A DNA stretch of 64,000 nt from Orientallactaga sibirica. Taxonomy: Eukaryota > Chordata > Mammalia > Rodentia > Dipodidae. Shown in pieces: positions 58,329 through 64,000 of this stretch. Under the pieces are notes generated by a model that saw nothing but the letters and a program-made list of their open reading frames with translations, ran no database searches and was not told the DNA's origin. A program made the translations under genes and the position numbers. The stretch lies in contig JAEOAD010000240.1 in NCBI GenBank assembly GCA_036365145.1, positions 434,001 through 498,000 of the forward strand. The letters are read 5' to 3'. The first letter of the stretch is position 1. Each line of letters begins with the position of its first letter.

Positions 58329-58565
58329 CAGGGCTGGAGAGATGGCTTAGCAGTTAAAGTGTTTGCCTGCAAAGCCAGAAGATCCCTGTTCGACTCTCCA
58401 GGACCTGCGTAAGCCAGATGCACAAAGGGGTGCATGCATCTGGAGTTCATTTGCAGTATCTGGAGGCCCTGGCCTACCCATTCTCTCTCTCTCTCTCTCT
58501 CTCTGCCTCTTTCTCTCTCTCAAATAAATAAAAATATATTTTAAAAAACATTTAAAACAAACAAA
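58329..58565 (+). mobile_element. DIP SINE
   Basis: AGGGCTGGAGAGATGGCTTA head, GTTCGACTCTCC B box, (TC)n at 58483-58504 and AAATAAATAAAAATA tail. Confidence 0.95.
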
Positions 58566-59044
58566 CAAAAAAGTTACTAAAGAATGAAAATTTAAAAATT
58601 AAGTAAACTTAAAGGGATCAGATATATTTTTACCATATAGCTTTATAAATTTGATTTTCTGATATAAAGTAAAAATTAAAAAAACATATTTAGTAACATC
58701 ATTTTTCAATGACATAATTAAAAGCAATATTAATCACCCTTGGCAAATGCCAAAAATCACAAATAAGTTTTGATAACTGAATTTTCAAAATAATCTTTCT
58801 TGTGATACAAACTTTCTGGAGTTATTGAGGATATTTTATAGATTATGATATTATGAAGATTCATTTCTTTTTCAGGAATAAATTATTTCATAATATAAAT
58901 TTTAGTATACTTAGAGCTTATGATTCTTATCAACCTTTAAAAATTTGTCCCATCTTACAAAAGAATTTCATGTAAATCTGAATTTATTCTTAAATGTAAA
59001 TTTATACAATGAAATTTTTATATTTCACTGACATTCAATTTATT
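58566..59044. other. AT-rich, no recognisable feature
   Basis: No repeat or gene signature. Confidence 0.45.
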
Positions 59045-59145
59045 ATTGTTGAGATAGGGTTTCATTTTGTAGCCTGGACTGGCTACACACTCATGGAAAT
59101 TCTCCTGCTTCAGCCTCCCAAGTGCTAGGATTAAAGGCAGGCCTG
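59045..59145 (-). mobile_element. B1-like fragment, antisense
   Basis: TTGAGATAGGGTTTCATTTT and CAGCCTCCCAAGTGCTAGG. Old. Confidence 0.7.
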
Positions 59146-59279
59146 GTTCTTTTCCTCTGACATTTTCTGAAATTCATGGAGATAGTATAAGAAATTGAAA
59201 TCAACTTCATGATTTATATGTGATTTAGAACATCTATTTATGTTTGTTTCTTCCATCTTGGCAAATTCAATCATGTGGG

Positions 59280-59535
59280 AAATTATTTTTTTTTTTTTTT
59301 ATTTAATATACTTTTTATTAGTTATGTATATAGTATATATACAACCATGATGGTATCATCAATAGCCTTCTCCCTGTCCTCCCTCTATGGGTTATGTGGG
59401 TCTTGCCTTATGTGGGTAGCCATCAGTTATGCGGGAGAGGCAATGACTCTGTGTAAAATGACTTAAGTCATGGCTCTAACAATCTTTCCTCCCCCTCTTC
59501 CATGAGTTTCCCTGAGCCATGTTGGGTACATTTAA
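59280..59535 (-). mobile_element. L1 3' end, antisense
   Basis: A T-rich tail is followed by CTCCCTGTCCTCCCTCTATG and GGCTCTAACAATCTTTCCTC, GAGTTTCCCTGAGCCATGTT. Confidence 0.75.
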
Positions 59536-60715
59536 AATTTCCTTATTAATTGTTCATATACAATTATATATGAAAATAGTATGACTTCTAAAGTGTGGGT
59601 ATTGGCTTTGCAGTGCTGCAGTAGTTTTCAAAACTAGAAATTCAAAAGGTTTCAAAGAATTCTAATTATTTGTCACACATTCATGCAACATTTATGTGTA
59701 CTTTTTTACCTTGTAACAACTTACTGATGATCTCCAGAGTCCATAACCATGCCCTTATCTTGGAGAGCTCCTACTTGATCAGATATATAAGATCTCCAGA
59801 TGTTCAGTTGCTCTAGGGATTTGCAGACAAAACCATCTCTCACCATAGCCCTTAACATTGAACTCATGCAGAAAACCCTCCTCTCCCAGGACTATGGTCA
59901 CTGCTGCCATTGCTGCATCTGCTGCTACTTTTCCTACCATTGTTGTCACCACCAATATGGGTCTTGGTTCCAGCCTTGGCCATCTTGCCAGTTGTTTGTT
60001 GTTTCAGATCTGAGCCCATACATGTGCATTTTGCTGCTTGTCAATGCTTTGGCTATTCATGTACATGTTTTTTTATAATATCATCACTGAATAACATGTT
60101 TTGAATAATATCTGCCCCCAAACACAAATTCAAAGATGACATCATTAAGAATTTCAAGATATCCACAGCAGCAGAGTATTAAACCAAGACTAAGATCCCT
60201 TTTTAGAACAAGATTTGTCCAGATTTAAATTTCAATGTTGTTAACAGTTTCAAAACCAGAAATTCAAACGAGGTGGATATTATCCACATTTTTCAAGTAA
60301 GGTTGCTGAAAGTTTTGCAGAGGAGGTAGGACCATAGCTTAGTTCACTCTGCTCCTCACAATGCACACCACTACTCCTCAGATCAAGGAGGGCACTTCAG
60401 AATGCAGTGACAGATCTATGAAAACTTTAAGTGGGAAAAAGAATTCAATATTCATGAGGCATTTCCTCTCCCCACCTTATTCCTGCCAAAGTTTGGGATC
60501 TTATAGACATTGCATTTGTATTCATAAGTTGAGTAAGTTGTGAGATCTTACTAATGTACAGTGAGAAGACAATGATTAACAGTGCTAAATTTTATGATTC
60601 AGATTTACTAAGAAGGTAGTTTTCTTACCACATCAGATTTGGAAAGAAGGGGAGAGAGAAAGAGAGTGGTAATGTAAATGAAATAATATGTTACTGAAAT
60701 ATGTTAATATATCTT
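59536..60715. other. Mostly unassigned; possible MIR scrap
   Basis: A weak MIR-like stretch (GATATTATCCACATTTTTCA, 60270) is the only hint. Cys/His-rich ORFs at 59800-60104 have no recognised domain. Confidence 0.3.
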
Positions 60716-60945
60716 GGGCCTGGAGAGATTGCTTAACGGTTAAATACTTGCCAGTGAAGCCTAAGGACCCCCATTCAAGGCTTAATTTCCCAAGAAATGG
60801 TTTTGTCTGCACAAAGCGGTACATGCATCTGGAGTTTGTTTGCAGTGGCTGGAGGCCCTGGCACACCTATTCTCTATCTATCTGCCTCTTTCTCTCTCTG
60901 TCTGTCACTCTCAAATAAATTAAATAAATAAACAAAAACCTGTTA
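60716..60945 (+). mobile_element. DIP SINE, B-box variant
   Basis: GGGCCTGGAGAGATTGCTTA head, then CATTCAAGGCTTAATTTCCC, an extended B-box region as at 56646. Also an extra AAATGGTTTTGTCTGC segment. Tail AAATAAATTAAATAAAT. Confidence 0.9.
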
Positions 60946-61094
60946 ATTATCTTGATTTTAGTAATCATGTCATGATGTACATGAATATCAAAAAAGTTGT
61001 ATACCTTAAATAAATACTGTTTTAATTATATCTCAATAAATCTGGGGGAAAAGACTTGGTGAGATAAAGAGGGCAAACTCTAAAAGCAGCACCA

Positions 61095-61150
61095 TTGCAG
61101 AAGCCTCTTTCTATATCACAGGCACATGGTAGACATTCAATAAATATTAC
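61095..61150 (+). mobile_element. MIR fragment
   Basis: CAGGCACATGGTAGACATTC with AATAAATATTAC is the MIR 3' end. Confidence 0.55.
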
Positions 61151-61769
61151 TTTTCTTCCTACTTTCCTAGTCTTAGTCTTGGTTTCACAGTTTTCAATTT
61201 GATTTGATATAGTTTAGGTTTTCCCTTTGTCCAGGCTCCCTACTTACCCTACTTCCTCCAACATTGTAAATTTACCCATGAGAAGTGTCTGTGTTTTCCA
61301 GGCTGTTTAGGCGTTGCCCTCATTCAGTTTAAGAATAGCCCATGGAGAGGCATGCTTGAAAGAAATGAAAGTTAAGGATGTAAATGAGTGAGGTGATTAA
61401 CACTCAGGCAGCATTCAATAAATGTCAACAGTCCATCAGCTTCAAGAACGACTTCTGAAGGCTCTTCTGTTACCTACCACAGCTTCCCCCAAGCACATCC
61501 TCCTGCTGAACACAGAGTTCCAGAAGCCATTCCAAAAGTTACGATGAATTCATTCTTCATCCAAAAATGTGTTGAATGTCTATGACAATGTCTGATATGC
61601 TTGGCATTTTGAAAACTGTATTACTCCTAATCATTTTACCATCAAGATTTTGGAAATTGTTTCTGCTAGAATATATTATATTTTGTCATCCATGTAAAAA
61701 CTTAAAACAATAAGATCCATTAAATTATTTTATCATGTAATGAGCCAGCTCATTATAGCCAATGATATT
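61151..61769. other. Unassigned sequence
   Basis: A second MIR-end-like ATTCAATAAATGTC sits at 61408. No gene seen. Confidence 0.4.
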
Positions 61770-61781
61770 TAGTCATTATCA

Positions 61782-62373
<592 letters not shown>

Positions 62374-62589
62374 TCACTATCATTTTGAGGCAGTCAGAAA
62401 ATATTTTAGAGCAGAAATTTCCACATGACCATTCCATTTCCCATTATACCAATCCTTCTGATGTTATTCTTTAAGATGTGAATCATGACCAGTCTAGACA
62501 TTTTTCAGGGTTAAAATAAAGTACAACTATATATTTAAGTCCATGTAATAGATATTTATGAGAGGAACAGAAGCACTCACATTTCCAGG

Positions 62590-62770
62590 ACCTTGGAGTG
62601 TGCACTAAGAAGCTCTTTACATGCATATTCTCATTAACATTCAAATAACTATTACCACAATTTTACAGATTCAAAAATTAAAAGACAAGTAAAGCAATTG
62701 CATCCATATCTGACACTACATAAAGCCAGAATTTAATTTTTCTCTATTTCATCTCAAGTTGTTTCCATGT
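62590..62770 (+). mobile_element. MIR SINE
   Basis: GTGCACTAAGAAGCTCTTTA, CATGCATATTCTCATTAAC, ATTTTACAGATTCAAAAATT and GCCAGAATTTAA follow the MIR core order. Confidence 0.6.
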
Positions 62771-63875
62771 ACCAGAATTCAGAATTTATATGAGCATACA
62801 CATACTTCAACTTCACATCACTTGATTAACTAGGACAAAGTTGGTACATAAGGAATTTCCTGTCTCAAACCAAATATGTGGTCTTACTAAGCCAGGTTCA
62901 ATACTATCTATTTCATTTGTGGCTTCCTCCAACCACGAAGAGCTAACCCCTCTTCTGCAAATAATATAAACTGAATAAACATTTGTTTCCTCAAATCTGA
63001 GCAAAATTAAAGTCATAGAATATGACTACCATTTTCATAACAGGTCATCAAGTACATCAGCTTCTGTTGTAAACTGGAAAATCATTGCTTCCCTCACTCA
63101 TAATCCATGCAAACTGAGAAATACCACGAGTGATCTTAAGTTAGACAGTTGGCTACAGCTGTGTCTTGTATACTCTGCTTGGCAACAACTGTCTGGTCTT
63201 CCATTGATGAAAGAGTGTGGGAGCTGGGTACTGGCCCTGTGGAATGTGTGGAGTGCTGAATGTGCAGGGTGCTGGGAGGCAGGGATTAAAGGAGGGCTGG
63301 CAAGTGTGGGTTGAACAAAGTGAGTAGCACTGAAAGATGTGTATGTGTCCTGTGCAACAAAGAGAGTTGTGACATGTGGAAGAATCTGAGGGATAAAGCA
63401 GAGGCTAAGGATACTTAATGGACATTTTTAAAGGAAGACTAGAGGTTGTGGGAAATATCTAGACTCTGAAACCATGCATGCATTCTAGTCATTTCTTCCA
63501 ACTCCACATTTATCTCCAAACTCTGTGAAATATTTGTCACATTATTCCCATTAATATATTGCACCCTGAATGATATGTTATCCTTCCCACTTTGCTCTTC
63601 TCTTCATTTCTAAGACACTTCCTTCAATTACCTAGATAAAATGAATAGTATCAAGACTCCAGCAGGAATTGAGAAGTGGCCATGAGCTACAAAGGGTGAG
63701 GCATATTTGATAAACTCTGACAACTAAATTGTAGGATATAAAATCAACACACACAAAAACATCAGTATCCCATATATATGTATCTCAATGATAAACATAC
63801 CAAGAAAAAAATACAGGAAACCTTCCCATTTATAAATAGCTGCTATTGTAAATGGGAATATTTCCTGGATTTCTT
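62771..63875. other. Unassigned sequence
   Basis: GTG-rich stretch at 63220-63280. No gene recognised. Confidence 0.4.
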
Positions 63876-64000
63876 GCTGGGTATGGTGGCTTGTATCTTT
63901 AATCCCAGAACTCAGGAGGCAGGGGTAAGAGGTCTGCCATGAGTTCAAGACTATCATGAGGCTACATAGTAAATTCCAGGTAAGCCTGGACTAGAGTGAG
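63876..64000 (+). mobile_element. B1 SINE, cut by window end
   Basis: GCTGGGTATGGTGGCTTGTA to CTAGAGTGAG. The tail lies outside the window. Confidence 0.92.

Noticed and set aside
59800..60104. His/Cys-rich overlapping ORFs that look metal-binding
   Set aside because: Produced by TGCTGC/CACCAC-type runs in two frames. No spacing typical of zinc fingers.

Overview
This window is AT-rich, CpG-poor mammalian nuclear DNA from a rodent, most likely a jerboa or close relative (Dipodoidea, for example Jaculus). The main clue is about 20 copies of a tRNA-headed SINE. It starts GGGCTGGAGAGATGGCTTAGC, has a pyrimidine (TC)n stretch and ends in an AAATAAATAAA tail, which is the layout of the DIP element (B2 superfamily). 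B1-type 7SL SINEs, Lx-like L1 3' ends, ERV and MaLR LTRs and a few old MIR copies accompany it. The species call is an inference from repeats, not a database match.

I found no intact, clearly functional host gene. The gene-derived sequences are three processed retrocopies in the last third of the window. A KATNBL1 copy (43745-45179, minus) is broken at both ends but keeps a 287-codon ORF. A PRRG2 copy (47764-48892, plus) lacks the Gla-domain coding part and carries a frameshift and a nonsense codon. An RPS10 copy (61782-62370, minus) keeps a full 165-codon ORF and its 5'TOP-like leader. All three have poly(A) tracts and target-site duplications, so L1-machinery retroposition is well supported.

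Layout. 1-5.3 kb: antisense L1 (ORF1 and ORF2 pieces) with a DIP SINE, plus two ERV-type LTRs. 6.5-14.2 kb: L1 3' UTR followed by a decayed L1 ORF2 split by LTRs, MaLR elements, Lx 3' ends and DIP SINEs. 14.9-19.7 kb: MaLR remnant, head-to-head L1 pieces and a 5'-inverted Lx insertion inside a DIP tail. 20-27 kb: scattered repeats, a (TTTC)n array and a repeat-poor 2.4 kb. 27.9-35.8 kb: L1 3' UTRs, several DIP copies, two microsatellites and the best-preserved L1 (RT domain to tail). 36-42 kb: an ERV envelope remnant and four Lx 3' ends. 43.7-48.9 kb: the KATNBL1 and PRRG2 retrocopies. 49-60 kb: MaLR LTRs, a tandem pair of DIP SINEs at one target, a duplicated LTR-like block and a (TTTTA)n array. 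60-64 kb: DIP, MIR, the RPS10 retrocopy and a B1 running off the end.

Nothing here works together as a pathway. The region reads as intergenic or intronic DNA built by successive L1-driven insertions. The noteworthy signals are insertion-mechanism fossils and retrocopy ORFs rather than a new molecular system.
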